DNA of 64,000 nucleotides from CAYQTE01 sp964420285 (GTDB lineage: Bacteria; Planctomycetota; Phycisphaerae; Tepidisphaerales; Tepidisphaeraceae), in contig CAYQTE010000022.1 of the NCBI GenBank assembly GCA_964420285.1, positions 1 through 64,000 of the forward strand, in the 5' to 3' direction. A model generated the notes under the pieces. The model worked only from the letters and a program-made list of their open reading frames with translations. It did not search any database and was not told the DNA's origin. Below, one piece after another: positions 35,790 through 44,806 of the stretch. The translations under genes were made by a program, and so were the position numbers. Each line of letters opens with the position of its first letter. Positions within the stretch are counted from its first letter, which is position 1.

Positions 35790-38700
35790 TCAGTTTGTTC
35801 CGGTGACCGGGTTGCGGACGATGCTCTTGCAGGCGTCGCGCAGATTCTCGACCTGACGCTGCTGGTCGGCCGAGAGCGCGATGGTGCCGTTGCGCACCAG
35901 AGCGTCGATCTGAGCCAGCGCCTCACCGGCCTTATCAACCTGGTTCAGGCTGATCCGCGCATCGCCCAGGCCAATCAGGGCATCGACGTTCCACGGCTGA
36001 AGCGTTGTGGCTTGGGCAAAGGCGGCTTCGGCGGCCGCGGTCTGGGACTCCTTCACATACACACGGGCCAGCGTGTCGTAATAAGGACCGGTCTGCGGAT
36101 CCTTCGGCGCCGCCGCGACGGCCGACTTGGCAAGATTTTCGGCCTCGCCGAGTGCGGACGGATCGTTCTTCATCAGCAGTAGATAGGCCAGATTGTTCTG
36201 CGCCGGCGCCATGTGCGGATTGCCTTGCAGGACGCGGCGGTACATCTGTTCAGCGCCCTTCTTGTCGCCGGCCTGGTCCATGGCGCTGGCCAGGGTCATC
36301 AGCGTGTCCGGCGGCAAGTCGTTGCGGCCGGAGAGCGGACTGAGAACCGCCTGCGCCTGGGTATACGCATCGGTATTGGAATAGCGCACGCCGATGTTGT
36401 ACCAGGTGTTGGCCAGCAGGCATTGCTCGGCCACCGAGTCGGTGGGGATCATGGGCACGACGCGGCGCACCCAGGCCATGGCGCCGGCAGCGTCGGAATG
36501 GGTGACAATCGCAAGGCTCAACCATTTCGACCGCCAATCGGCGCTCTTCTGGGCCAGCGGCGAGAGAAACGCGGCGGCATCGTCCTCGCGCGCCACGGCG
36601 ATCAGCGCCCGCGCGTACGTCGTGGTCAATTCGGCATTGGATGCGTCGGCGGCTCCCGACTTGAGATACGGCTGCAGCAGCGAAAGTGCGTCTGCGCCCT
36701 TGCCCGTGGCCAGATCGCTCACGGCCAGGGCAACGTCCGGTTCCAGTGTGTTATCCAGGCTTCGCTGCCGCCAAACCTGCGCGGCGAGGCTCATGTCCGA
36801 CCAGCGACCCATGAATCCGTAGACGTTGGTCAGCATCTTTGCGGCCGGCGCTGAATTGGGGAGCAGATCCTTGGCCCGCTGCGCCAGTGCCAGCGCCTGA
36901 TCGGCGCGGTCGGCATGAAGGAGCCTCTGGACGGTCAGAAAGTAGACGGGGAGAAATCGCGGGTACTTGTCGGCCAGCGCCGAGAGCCGCATCGTCAGTT
37001 GTTGCGGCGCCTGGTTCTTGGCGGCGGCGTCGATCATCGCATCGAGCGTATCGCCGGCGGCGGGATCCGTGGGGTCTTTTGTCAAAGCGCTCACCAGAGC
37101 CAGGTTGTCCGGCGACATGGCCAATCCGGTCATCTTCCGGCACAGGTCGCGCAGCGCCGTCAGTTGCCCCTGGGCGGGATTTGCCGCCAGCGCCGAATCG
37201 AGCAGTTTCCTGGCTACATCAAGCTGGCCGTGGCGAATCTGAAAACCGATGTCGGCGGCCCAGATGGCCGGATCGTCGGGAGCGGCCTTGATGGCGGCGG
37301 CGTAGGCGGCGGCGGCGGCGGCGGCATCGTCGATCTGCTGGTCGTCGAACGCGGCGACGATTTGCTCCTTCTGGCCCGGCGGCAGGTTCAGAGAGTCAAG
37401 CTGGGCCAGGCACTTTCGCGCGTGATCGATGTCCCGCTGCGAAGCAAAGAAGTCCGCTATCTGCTGGATGATGGCGGCGTCGCGCACGCCGAGGTCCAGA
37501 AGCTGGAAATAGATCGTCGAGGCGTCGTTGATCTTGCCCTGATGCCAGTCCAGATATGCCAGCAGCGCCTGACGCGACGGATCGGACGCCTCGCCTCCGG
37601 CCTTGTCCAGAAGCGACTGTGACAGGGCGTAATCACCCTGATCGGCCAGCATCGACGCGGCGGCGCGAAGCAGGTCGCTGCTGACCCTGGAAATGCCGGC
37701 CAGATTGACCGCATATTTGCGGGCGTCATCGGCGTTCCCGGCCGCATGCTCCAGGCGGACCAGCGGGTACAGCACTTCCGGCATGTTCTGGTTGAGCGTG
37801 TTGGCCTTGGTCAGTTCGTCGATCGCGCCCTGGGGATTGCCGGCGGCTTCCAGGGCCGTGGCCATGAGCAGCCGTGGCTCGAGCTGACCGGGCGCCACAT
37901 CGATGACATGGCTGAGAATATGGATGGCCTCGGCCGAATCCTCTTTTTTGCCGGGGCCGGTGAGCAGGTATCGCGCGCGCCCAATCTGCCAGTTGAGGCT
38001 CTCGTCCGTGGTCAGGTCATGCACGCGCTGAACGGTTCGTTCCATGAACGGCCGGTTGGTCCAGGCGGTGGCGGACTGAAGGATGGCGTCCTGAATCACC
38101 AGGTTGTCGGGATTGGCGTCTCCCAGCGTGGTCCAGGCGGCGGCGGCATCGGGACTGTGCGTCAGTTCGAGAATTTGCGCGATGACCAAATCCCAATCGG
38201 CCCGCGTGGGCACACGAACGGGTCTGGTTGCGGCCGGCGCGCCCGACGGCTGCGTTGCCGCCAGGGCCGTGTCGGCGTCTTTGCGAACCTGGTCGATCAC
38301 CTCGGCCGACGAGTGGTTGGCGGCGATCATCACGCCCGCGCGGGCCATCGCCAGCGCCGGGGTCAGCCCGTAATTCTTCTGTGCGGCGTCGAGCAGATCG
38401 TTTTCCCGGCCAAGCTGCTGGGCAAGACTGACCTGGGCGAGCCTGAGCAAAGTGTCCTGACCGGCGGCCGATGCGGCGTGCAGGGCCGAGTCGAGCAGAG
38501 TCACGGCCTTGTCGCGATCGGCGGCATCGTGGGTCTGGCAGAGCAGGCTGATGTATATCGGGAGCGTCTGCGGTTCGTTGGGGATTCTTTCCTGCAGGGC
38601 CTTGACGTCGGCCAGAACCTTCCTGATCTGGTCTATGTCGCCGCTGGTTCGGACGCGGTTGTATTCGGCGTACAGGCCGGTGATCACCGTTGGCAGGGTT

Positions 38701-40127
38701 TGCTCGGCCCAGAGGGCTCTCTGGGCTTGGGCGATGGCATCGTCGTTGGATTGGCCCTTGTCCTGTTCGATCTCGGCGATGCGCATGTGGGGCAGTGCCC
38801 AACTCGGATCCTGGCTGGTGGCCAGCTTCCATTGTTGAAGGGCCAGGTCTTGTTCGCCCAGTTCGAAATATGTTTCGCCGACGAGATAGCGGATGATCGT
38901 ATTGCGCTGATCGAACTCCTGAGCACGCTTGTATTGTTCCAGCGTGATGCGCGGCGATTGCGTGGCCGAGGCCAGCCGGGCCCGTAATGCGACCGTCCAT
39001 GCGTGCGCAACAGGCTGCGTGCTGGACCGCTTGTCCAGGGCGTCCACCAACTCCTGCGCCGATTGGTGCTGGTTCAGTTGATCGAGGGACAAGACGCGCA
39101 GGGCGACCACCTGGGCATCGGCCGTGGCGGGGTCGATCGCCTTGGTCCGATCAACGACGGCCGTGTATTTCTGATCCTGCCAGAGTCGCTGGACGTAAGC
39201 CTGTTCGATCTGGGGATCGTTGAGCTTATCCGCGGCTCTTTGCAGCGTTGCCAGCGACTGGCTGAATTGGTTCAAGCCATCCAGGAAGAAGACCAGGCGA
39301 TTGACGAACTGGGCGTCGGGCGGATCGGGCTGGGTCGTGGCAGCCAGAGCCGTCTTGCCTGCTAGGACGTTGGCGGTGCGCTGGTCGACGGGGGCATCGG
39401 GGATTTCCGCCGCCTCGAAGTGGGCCATCACCTCGACCAGATCAAAGCGAGGATCATCGGGATAGGCCTTTTTGAGCGCATCGGCATGAGCGATCAACTT
39501 CTCCGGCGGGTTATTGAGCTGGGCCATGAGGTGCAGCGTCAACGCCTGGAGATCGAGATCGGTGGGCTTAAGCTGGTTGTATTCCAGGCTGGAGGCCAGC
39601 GCGGCATCGTAATGCTTGGGATCGCGCTCGTTGACCCAGGCCAGTGTGTTGAGCGCGTCCAGATCGCCGGGATGGCCCTTGAGGATCACGTCCGCCAGCC
39701 GGATCGCTTCGCTTTCGCCGCCGCTCTCGCGGATGAACAGTGTCATCAGCTTGTGCTGCGCGTCGTCGTACTGAGCCTTCTGTTTGTCGTCGGCCGTGGC
39801 AGGGTTCACCATGTCGATATAGCGGCGGAAACTCTGGATCGCCTCGGGAACCAGGCTGCCGTCGATGTCGCTGAGTTTTGTGCAGGAGACGGCCAGGTCG
39901 TAATACGCCTCGGGATCGCGTTGGACGCGATAAGCGTACCAGTGCAGAAGGGAGTGCGCCTGGTCATAGTCTCCCCGGGCGAAGGCGTCGATTCCCTGCT
40001 GCCGCCGGGCGGCGATGTCGGCGTTGCGCAAAGACCGCAAATGGAGATACAGCGCCGACGACGCCGCCAGCCCCAGGACAACGATCACCGCCAGAATGCT
40101 CAGCCGCTGTTGTGTTTTGGGTCGCAT
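35790..40127 (-). CDS. Giant membrane-anchored TPR protein (module B)
   Basis: The protein has 1445 residues from ATG 40127. One N-terminal membrane helix (LSILAVIVVLGLAASSALYLHL) is followed by tetratricopeptide-type helix pairs throughout, such as AFARGDYDQAHSLLHWYAYRVQRDPEAYYDLAV, EQYKRAQEFDQRNTIIRYLVGETYFELGEQDLALQQW and AEAAFAQATTLQPWNVDALIGLGDA near the end. It resembles the module A protein at 17504-22213 in size, topology and gene context, though the sequences are divergent. It lies 13 bases after the sugar transferase gene and probably ends the long cluster. A periplasmic scaffold role is inferred. Confidence 0.87.
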   Translation of the reverse strand: MRPKTQQRLSILAVIVVLGLAASSALYLHLRSLRNADIAARRQQGIDAFARGDYDQAHSLLHWYAYRVQRDPEAYYDLAVSCTKLSDIDGSLVPEAIQSFRRYIDMVNPATADDKQKAQYDDAQHKLMTLFIRESGGESEAIRLADVILKGHPGDLDALNTLAWVNERDPKHYDAALASSLEYNQLKPTDLDLQALTLHLMAQLNNPPEKLIAHADALKKAYPDDPRFDLVEVMAHFEAAEIPDAPVDQRTANVLAGKTALAATTQPDPPDAQFVNRLVFFLDGLNQFSQSLATLQRAADKLNDPQIEQAYVQRLWQDQKYTAVVDRTKAIDPATADAQVVALRVLSLDQLNQHQSAQELVDALDKRSSTQPVAHAWTVALRARLASATQSPRITLEQYKRAQEFDQRNTIIRYLVGETYFELGEQDLALQQWKLATSQDPSWALPHMRIAEIEQDKGQSNDDAIAQAQRALWAEQTLPTVITGLYAEYNRVRTSGDIDQIRKVLADVKALQERIPNEPQTLPIYISLLCQTHDAADRDKAVTLLDSALHAASAAGQDTLLRLAQVSLAQQLGRENDLLDAAQKNYGLTPALAMARAGVMIAANHSSAEVIDQVRKDADTALAATQPSGAPAATRPVRVPTRADWDLVIAQILELTHSPDAAAAWTTLGDANPDNLVIQDAILQSATAWTNRPFMERTVQRVHDLTTDESLNWQIGRARYLLTGPGKKEDSAEAIHILSHVIDVAPGQLEPRLLMATALEAAGNPQGAIDELTKANTLNQNMPEVLYPLVRLEHAAGNADDARKYAVNLAGISRVSSDLLRAAASMLADQGDYALSQSLLDKAGGEASDPSRQALLAYLDWHQGKINDASTIYFQLLDLGVRDAAIIQQIADFFASQRDIDHARKCLAQLDSLNLPPGQKEQIVAAFDDQQIDDAAAAAAAYAAAIKAAPDDPAIWAADIGFQIRHGQLDVARKLLDSALAANPAQGQLTALRDLCRKMTGLAMSPDNLALVSALTKDPTDPAAGDTLDAMIDAAAKNQAPQQLTMRLSALADKYPRFLPVYFLTVQRLLHADRADQALALAQRAKDLLPNSAPAAKMLTNVYGFMGRWSDMSLAAQVWRQRSLDNTLEPDVALAVSDLATGKGADALSLLQPYLKSGAADASNAELTTTYARALIAVAREDDAAAFLSPLAQKSADWRSKWLSLAIVTHSDAAGAMAWVRRVVPMIPTDSVAEQCLLANTWYNIGVRYSNTDAYTQAQAVLSPLSGRNDLPPDTLMTLASAMDQAGDKKGAEQMYRRVLQGNPHMAPAQNNLAYLLLMKNDPSALGEAENLAKSAVAAAPKDPQTGPYYDTLARVYVKESQTAAAEAAFAQATTLQPWNVDALIGLGDARISLNQVDKAGEALAQIDALVRNGTIALSADQQRQVENLRDACKSIVRNPVTGTN

Positions 40128-40140
40128 GATGATCAACCGA

Positions 40141-41709
40141 TCACGAATGTGTCACTCGTCGCAGAATCTGCGAGATGGTCCGGAAAATGATGAGCAGGTC
40201 GAGAGTCCAGCACCGCTTCTCGACGTACTCGATGTCGTATTTGATCCACTCCTGGAAATCGCTGCCGGCCGCACGCGTGCGCCGGGTCTGCCACAGGCCG
40301 GTGATGCCCGGCCGGACGCTCAACCGCGCCTCGCGCCACGCGGGGCAATATTGATTCTCGCTGCGCGGGCTGGGCCGGGGACCGACGATCGACATGTGGC
40401 CCAGCAGCACATTGAAGAACTGCGGCCACTCATCGAGGTGATATTTGCGCATGGCCCGGCCGACGCGGGTCAGGCGCGGATCCTCTTCGATAAAGAACTG
40501 TGGTCCGTCGGCCTGGTTGGCGGCCTTGAGGTCCGCCTTCATCTTCTCGGCGTCCTTGCGCATCGAGCGGAATTTAATGCAGGGGAATTCGCGGCCGCCC
40601 AGCGTCTCGCGGCGATGCGAAAAGAAGATCGGCCGCCCGTCCTCAAGCCAGATCGCCAGAGCGACAAATGGATAGAACGGCAGGGACAGGGCGATGGCGA
40701 TCAAGCTGGCGACGATGTCGAACAGCCGCTTGGCCGCCCGGTCCAGTACGTTGGCGTGCCGCACCGCCGGATCGTCCGGGATGCGATTCTCCGCTGGCTC
40801 GATGGTGAGCCATTGGATCGCGCCCGATGGCGGGCGTTGGGATGGATCATCCCACAGAATTGCCGGTCCGACGACGGTGGTTCCGTCGGGGACATGACGG
40901 CCGGCGCCGACCCAGACCGGGCCGATGAATCGCGCAGCCGGTTCGATGCGGGCGGTGGGATCGGCCCAGGTGCTCAGATCGACCTGCGTGGCCCGCGTGA
41001 TGGTGGCATCGGGACGCTGCCAGACGGCCATGAGCGATTTGAGATATGCCGCGACCTCGCGGTCGAGCGAGCCGTCGAAGACGTTGCCGTCCACCGAAAG
41101 TGTCGAGCGTTCGTGGCGGGGCGTGAACCGCCGCAGCCGCCGCCAGCCCACCAGAGGGTTGGGCGCCGATTGCCACAGCCGGGCCACCTCGCCGTCGGGA
41201 GTCAGCGCCACGCGGGCAAGTCGCTGGTCTTCGGCCGCATCGTACAGCCGCTGAATCCGAAGGAACCGCCCGTCGGCATCGGTCACGACGCGTTCGCGAT
41301 AGCCGCGCTCGCGGGAGTTGTGCAGGCGCACGAACAGGAGCGTCGGCTGAATCCAGTTCAGCACGTCGATGACGTCCTTCATCTTGAACAGCACCAGCGA
41401 GCGTGGATCGGTCAGCAGAAAGAGCTCCGCCGATTCGATAATCTGCGACGGCTCGCCCTGGCGCACGATCTGTACGCCATAGGCCGCCCAATAGCGCTGT
41501 TGCAGGCTCAGCGGGTCCATTCCCCAGATAGTGTGACTGGAGTTGGAACCGCCCAGAGCGGCAAACTCGGCCGGGGCAACCGATCCGACGGGCGCATGGG
41601 AATACTCGACAATGGGAACCTGGCCGGCGGTGGGTGGCAACGGGAGGGCGTCGGGCGCATGCGCCCGGCCGCGTTGCTCCGCGATGGGGGTTGTCGGGGT
41701 CGTTGCCAT
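40141..41709 (-). CDS. Polyprenyl-phosphate sugar-1-phosphate transferase with extra N-terminal domain
   Basis: The product has 522 residues from ATG 41709, with AAGGA upstream. The C-terminal 200 residues are a bacterial sugar transferase: a membrane helix (LFDIVASLIAIALSLPFYPF), IFFSHRRETLGGREFPCIKFRSMR, LTRVGRAMRKYHLDEWPQFFNVLLG, MSIVGPRPSP and RPGITGLWQ. This enzyme class primes polysaccharide synthesis on undecaprenyl phosphate. The N-terminal 300 residues are different from the usual polytopic part: they look like a nucleotidyltransferase-type fold without catalytic motifs, ending in hexapeptide-like repeats (ADPTARIEPAARFIGPVWVG). A similar region is fused to the GT26 enzyme at 46901-48874. 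Confidence 0.9.
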   Translation of the reverse strand: MATTPTTPIAEQRGRAHAPDALPLPPTAGQVPIVEYSHAPVGSVAPAEFAALGGSNSSHTIWGMDPLSLQQRYWAAYGVQIVRQGEPSQIIESAELFLLTDPRSLVLFKMKDVIDVLNWIQPTLLFVRLHNSRERGYRERVVTDADGRFLRIQRLYDAAEDQRLARVALTPDGEVARLWQSAPNPLVGWRRLRRFTPRHERSTLSVDGNVFDGSLDREVAAYLKSLMAVWQRPDATITRATQVDLSTWADPTARIEPAARFIGPVWVGAGRHVPDGTTVVGPAILWDDPSQRPPSGAIQWLTIEPAENRIPDDPAVRHANVLDRAAKRLFDIVASLIAIALSLPFYPFVALAIWLEDGRPIFFSHRRETLGGREFPCIKFRSMRKDAEKMKADLKAANQADGPQFFIEEDPRLTRVGRAMRKYHLDEWPQFFNVLLGHMSIVGPRPSPRSENQYCPAWREARLSVRPGITGLWQTRRTRAAGSDFQEWIKYDIEYVEKRCWTLDLLIIFRTISQILRRVTHS

Positions 41710-41778
41710 CAAAATCCTTCGAGCTGCGATGTCCGGCCAGACCGTGCAAATCGCCTTGGCCGGCTCCGGCGCGTTCTG

Positions 41779-44049
41779 TTACGGATTGGCGCCGCCGCCG
41801 TTCTTGACGCTGGACGCCACCGCCTTGGCGACCGGCCCGAAAGGCGAACCAGCGCCGTCGCCGTTTTGTTTCTTTCGGCCGTTGCTCGCGCCGGGCGGCA
41901 GCGGCATGCGGCTGATGGACTGCTCGAAATCCTGGGCCTGGGCGCGGTTGAAAACGACGCCGGCCATCTTCGCGCCGATGGACGCCAGCAGGGCCATCGC
42001 CTTGTCCACCAGCGGACGTTGCTGGCCGCGGCTGATGCACAGAATGGTCGCATCGGCGGCCACTGCGACCGGCGAGGCTTCGATGCTGCCCAGGACCGGC
42101 CCGGTGTCGATCAGGATGGTGTCGAAATGCGCCCTGGCGCCGTCCACCAGCCGGCGGATCGCGCCGGGCGAGACGGTTCCGGTGTAACCGCCCAGCGCCT
42201 CGCCCACGGGGAGGATCGACAGATCGGTCACATCCGTGGTGTGTACGTATTCGAGCACTTTGCGATTGGCCATCGCTTCCAGCACGCCCTGCGGCGAATG
42301 GACGTTGAGCCGGGCCGTCAGGCCGGCTCCGACAAGATCGCCGTCGATCAGCAGAGTGCGCGATCCGCTGGCCGCGAAGCTCAAGCCCAGAGCCAGCGTC
42401 AGGCTGGTCTTGCCGTCTCCGGCGCTGGCGCTGGTGATGGCAAAGACATTGCGCCCGAACGTCGAGCCGTTGATTTGCAGCAGCGTGCGAATCTGATGCA
42501 CGCAGTGCGCGGCGATGGCCGCCTGGCCGGGATCGGTCAGCAGATCGGGAAGATTGGGGAGAATGCCCAGCAGCGGGGCGCCGGAGAGATCGCCGTTGGC
42601 CTCGTCGGAATAGCGGAAGCGGCTGTCGATCAGTCCGAGCATGAGCAGCAGGGCGATGGGGAACGCCGCGCCGATCATTCCGCCGACGAGGCTCATGGTA
42701 TTGCGCTTGTCATTGGCGATCTGCGTAAGAAGATTCCCCTTGCTCAGGACATCGACCAGGTTGTACTGGCCGGAGGTGTCCATCTTGGTTTTCAGGTCTT
42801 CCACATAGTGTTTGGCGTCGTTGAGTTTGCCGGTGGTGCCGTCGATCAGGTTGCGCTGCTCAATGATGGCCTGATTCTGGGCACTGAGATTGTTGGCGTA
42901 ACTGACTTGTTGATCGTACTGGCTCTTGAAGATCTCAGCATTGTGCTTGGCCAGTTCGACATCCGCCGCGATCAGCGCCCGCGGCGGGGCGTTCTGGCCG
43001 GACTCGGTTGGAGCCGGCGCCAGGCCGGTATAATTGGCCATGAACTGATCGGCTTCGGCGCGAATGTCGGTGGCGGTGGCCTCAAGCCTGGCGCGGGCGG
43101 CGAGCGTCTGCGGATTGTTCGGACCGGCGGTCTGGATCAGATCCTGGAGTTCAACCGTTTGGCTCGCCTGGCGGTCCAGCAACACGCTCATCATGTGGTC
43201 CATCGTGCCGATTTCCGTGTCCGAGAGCCGGGATGGCCGGCTGGCCGGCGACTGCGATTGCTGTGCGTCATACTCCTGCTGCACCTTCTGGAATTGGTAG
43301 TTGGCGGCGTCGGACAGATGTCGCAGGCGATCAGCCTCCATAAGATTGGCCTGGACCAGGGGGCCCAGATCTCCGGTGCCGGATTGCTTGATGAGGCTGG
43401 CGAGTTTCAACTTTTCGTCGGCCAGCTCATTAGAGAGATCGCGCACCTGGGCGTCCCAGTATTTCGCTCGCGCCTGGAATCCCAGCGGATCGGAATCGTC
43501 GAGGTACGACTGATAGGCCGTGCAGATGGCTTTGGTGCCGGCCTGTGCCACGGCCTCATCGGGATCGGTGAAGGAGACGACGACGATTTCGCTGCCGGGC
43601 GACTGCTCGACATCCAGATTGTTGGCGAAGTTCTCGACATCCCTGTCGGTGACCGGTGGGCGGCCCAGCGACTTCCATTGCGGCAACTCCATGGCGCGCT
43701 CGACCAGTTCCGGCGAGGTCATGATCTGGATCTGCGAGTTCACGAAATACGAATACGCCGGAACCACGTCCTGCATGCCCGTGACGTTGGGCGTGGTCAT
43801 GTGGAAGATGACCTGGGCCCGCGCGCGGAACTCGGGTTGCTGGCTTCGGTAGCCGATGACCGCGCCCGTGCCGCCGCAGAGCAGTCCGAGAATCACGGCC
43901 CATGCGTAACGGCCGCGCAGCAGTTGATGCAGGCGGCGCAATCCCTCCGGGCGGGCGGTGGTCACCACCGGATGCGCAGCGCCATAGGCCAGCGATGTGC
44001 GCGAGGTTTCGTTGGAGGGAAGCAACAGGATATCGTCGTCGTTCATCAT
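41779..44049 (-). CDS. Wzz/BY-kinase-like protein lacking a C-terminal tyrosine cluster (module B)
   Basis: This 756-residue protein has a Wzz-type part (membrane helices near residues 50-70 and about 465-485, periplasmic coiled coil between) and a cytoplasmic P-loop ATPase: Walker A TSASAGDGKTSL, Walker A' TLLIDGDLVGAG, Walker B TILIDTGPV. Its last 60 residues contain no tyrosine, whereas BY-kinases usually end with a tyrosine cluster, as the module A kinase does. It may therefore not autophosphorylate in the usual way. The first 400 residues closely resemble the neighbouring Wzz-like protein at 44807-45934, indicating duplication. Its start overlaps the stop of the EpsI-like gene. Confidence 0.88.
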   Translation of the reverse strand: MMNDDDILLLPSNETSRTSLAYGAAHPVVTTARPEGLRRLHQLLRGRYAWAVILGLLCGGTGAVIGYRSQQPEFRARAQVIFHMTTPNVTGMQDVVPAYSYFVNSQIQIMTSPELVERAMELPQWKSLGRPPVTDRDVENFANNLDVEQSPGSEIVVVSFTDPDEAVAQAGTKAICTAYQSYLDDSDPLGFQARAKYWDAQVRDLSNELADEKLKLASLIKQSGTGDLGPLVQANLMEADRLRHLSDAANYQFQKVQQEYDAQQSQSPASRPSRLSDTEIGTMDHMMSVLLDRQASQTVELQDLIQTAGPNNPQTLAARARLEATATDIRAEADQFMANYTGLAPAPTESGQNAPPRALIAADVELAKHNAEIFKSQYDQQVSYANNLSAQNQAIIEQRNLIDGTTGKLNDAKHYVEDLKTKMDTSGQYNLVDVLSKGNLLTQIANDKRNTMSLVGGMIGAAFPIALLLMLGLIDSRFRYSDEANGDLSGAPLLGILPNLPDLLTDPGQAAIAAHCVHQIRTLLQINGSTFGRNVFAITSASAGDGKTSLTLALGLSFAASGSRTLLIDGDLVGAGLTARLNVHSPQGVLEAMANRKVLEYVHTTDVTDLSILPVGEALGGYTGTVSPGAIRRLVDGARAHFDTILIDTGPVLGSIEASPVAVAADATILCISRGQQRPLVDKAMALLASIGAKMAGVVFNRAQAQDFEQSISRMPLPPGASNGRKKQNGDGAGSPFGPVAKAVASSVKNGGGANP

Positions 44050-44801
44050 TTGATCCCTTCGTGTAGGAATCGCAACACGTCCACATACGGTCCGAGCAAT
44101 TGCACCAGTATGTCGTCGCGGTCCGCCTCAGGCAGATCGGGTGACACCAGCAACTGCACTTCGGTCGCGCCGAAATATCGGCGCTGGTAATCTTGTCCCA
44201 CTTTGTAAACCGCATTGATGTCCCGCAGCGTTTCGTCTTTCGAGCCGGGAATCAGGAAGAAATTATAGACGATCTGCGAGTTGGCATCGACACCGAAAGA
44301 CTGCGTGAACTTGTATTCCATCCCGCTGATCTTCATGCCGCTGACGAGTCCCTGCTCCGTCTGCCGGCCGGGAAGCGCCCAGTCGCGCGGCTGCGAACTC
44401 AGCATCGTCCATCCCTGCGACGGATAACAATTGGGCGGGTAATGTCCCTGCATGTCTCCGGCATCGCGGCACTGCACGATCAAAAGCTGCGCCGAGCGGC
44501 CGACCGAGGTTCCGGGCCGGTTTTCCAGGTATTGGCGGCTGATGATCATGTTCGGATTGAGCAGATTCACCGCCGATTGCGGCACTTCCATATCAGCGCC
44601 GTACCATGTGGTCTGGCCGTTCTGGATCACCTTGGGGATCGATTCCAATTCCGCCCTGGCCCGGCGGTGGAAGGCCTCGACGTCGGCGTCACTGGGCTTG
44701 ACGCGCCGCGTAGCCTCGCCCATGGCCGCCGCCAGCAGCAAAAGCGCAAGCACCGGCGGCGCCAGAGTGCGAACGATCAAGATTGTGCTAGTCCTTGCCA
44801 T
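44046..44801 (-). CDS. EpsI-like exosortase-associated protein (module B)
   Basis: The protein has 251 residues from ATG 44801. It has an N-terminal membrane helix (TLAPPVLALLLLAAAMG) and an extracytoplasmic domain with the EpsI-type segment LLIVQCRDAGDMQGHYPPNC followed by YPSQGW, comparable to DRCYIASGW in the module A protein. Similarity to EpsI is by this motif and by context (exosortase, Wzz and kinase genes adjacent), not by overall sequence. It is embedded in the operon between the Wzz-like and kinase genes, with short gaps or overlaps on both sides. Confidence 0.7.
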   Translation of the reverse strand: MARTSTILIVRTLAPPVLALLLLAAAMGEATRRVKPSDADVEAFHRRARAELESIPKVIQNGQTTWYGADMEVPQSAVNLLNPNMIISRQYLENRPGTSVGRSAQLLIVQCRDAGDMQGHYPPNCYPSQGWTMLSSQPRDWALPGRQTEQGLVSGMKISGMEYKFTQSFGVDANSQIVYNFFLIPGSKDETLRDINAVYKVGQDYQRRYFGATEVQLLVSPDLPEADRDDILVQLLGPYVDVLRFLHEGIK

Positions 44802-44806
44802 GTCGA

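Noticed and set aside
37290..37330. GCC/GGC-rich triplet run as a possible microsatellite or repeat element
   Set aside because: It encodes an alanine-rich helix within the TPR protein and is ordinary for this codon usage.
40015..44190. Very long + strand open frame (1391 codons) opposite the sugar transferase and kinase genes
   Set aside because: It is antisense to genes with clear family motifs, has no recognisable domain and reflects the high-GC codon pattern of the - strand genes.
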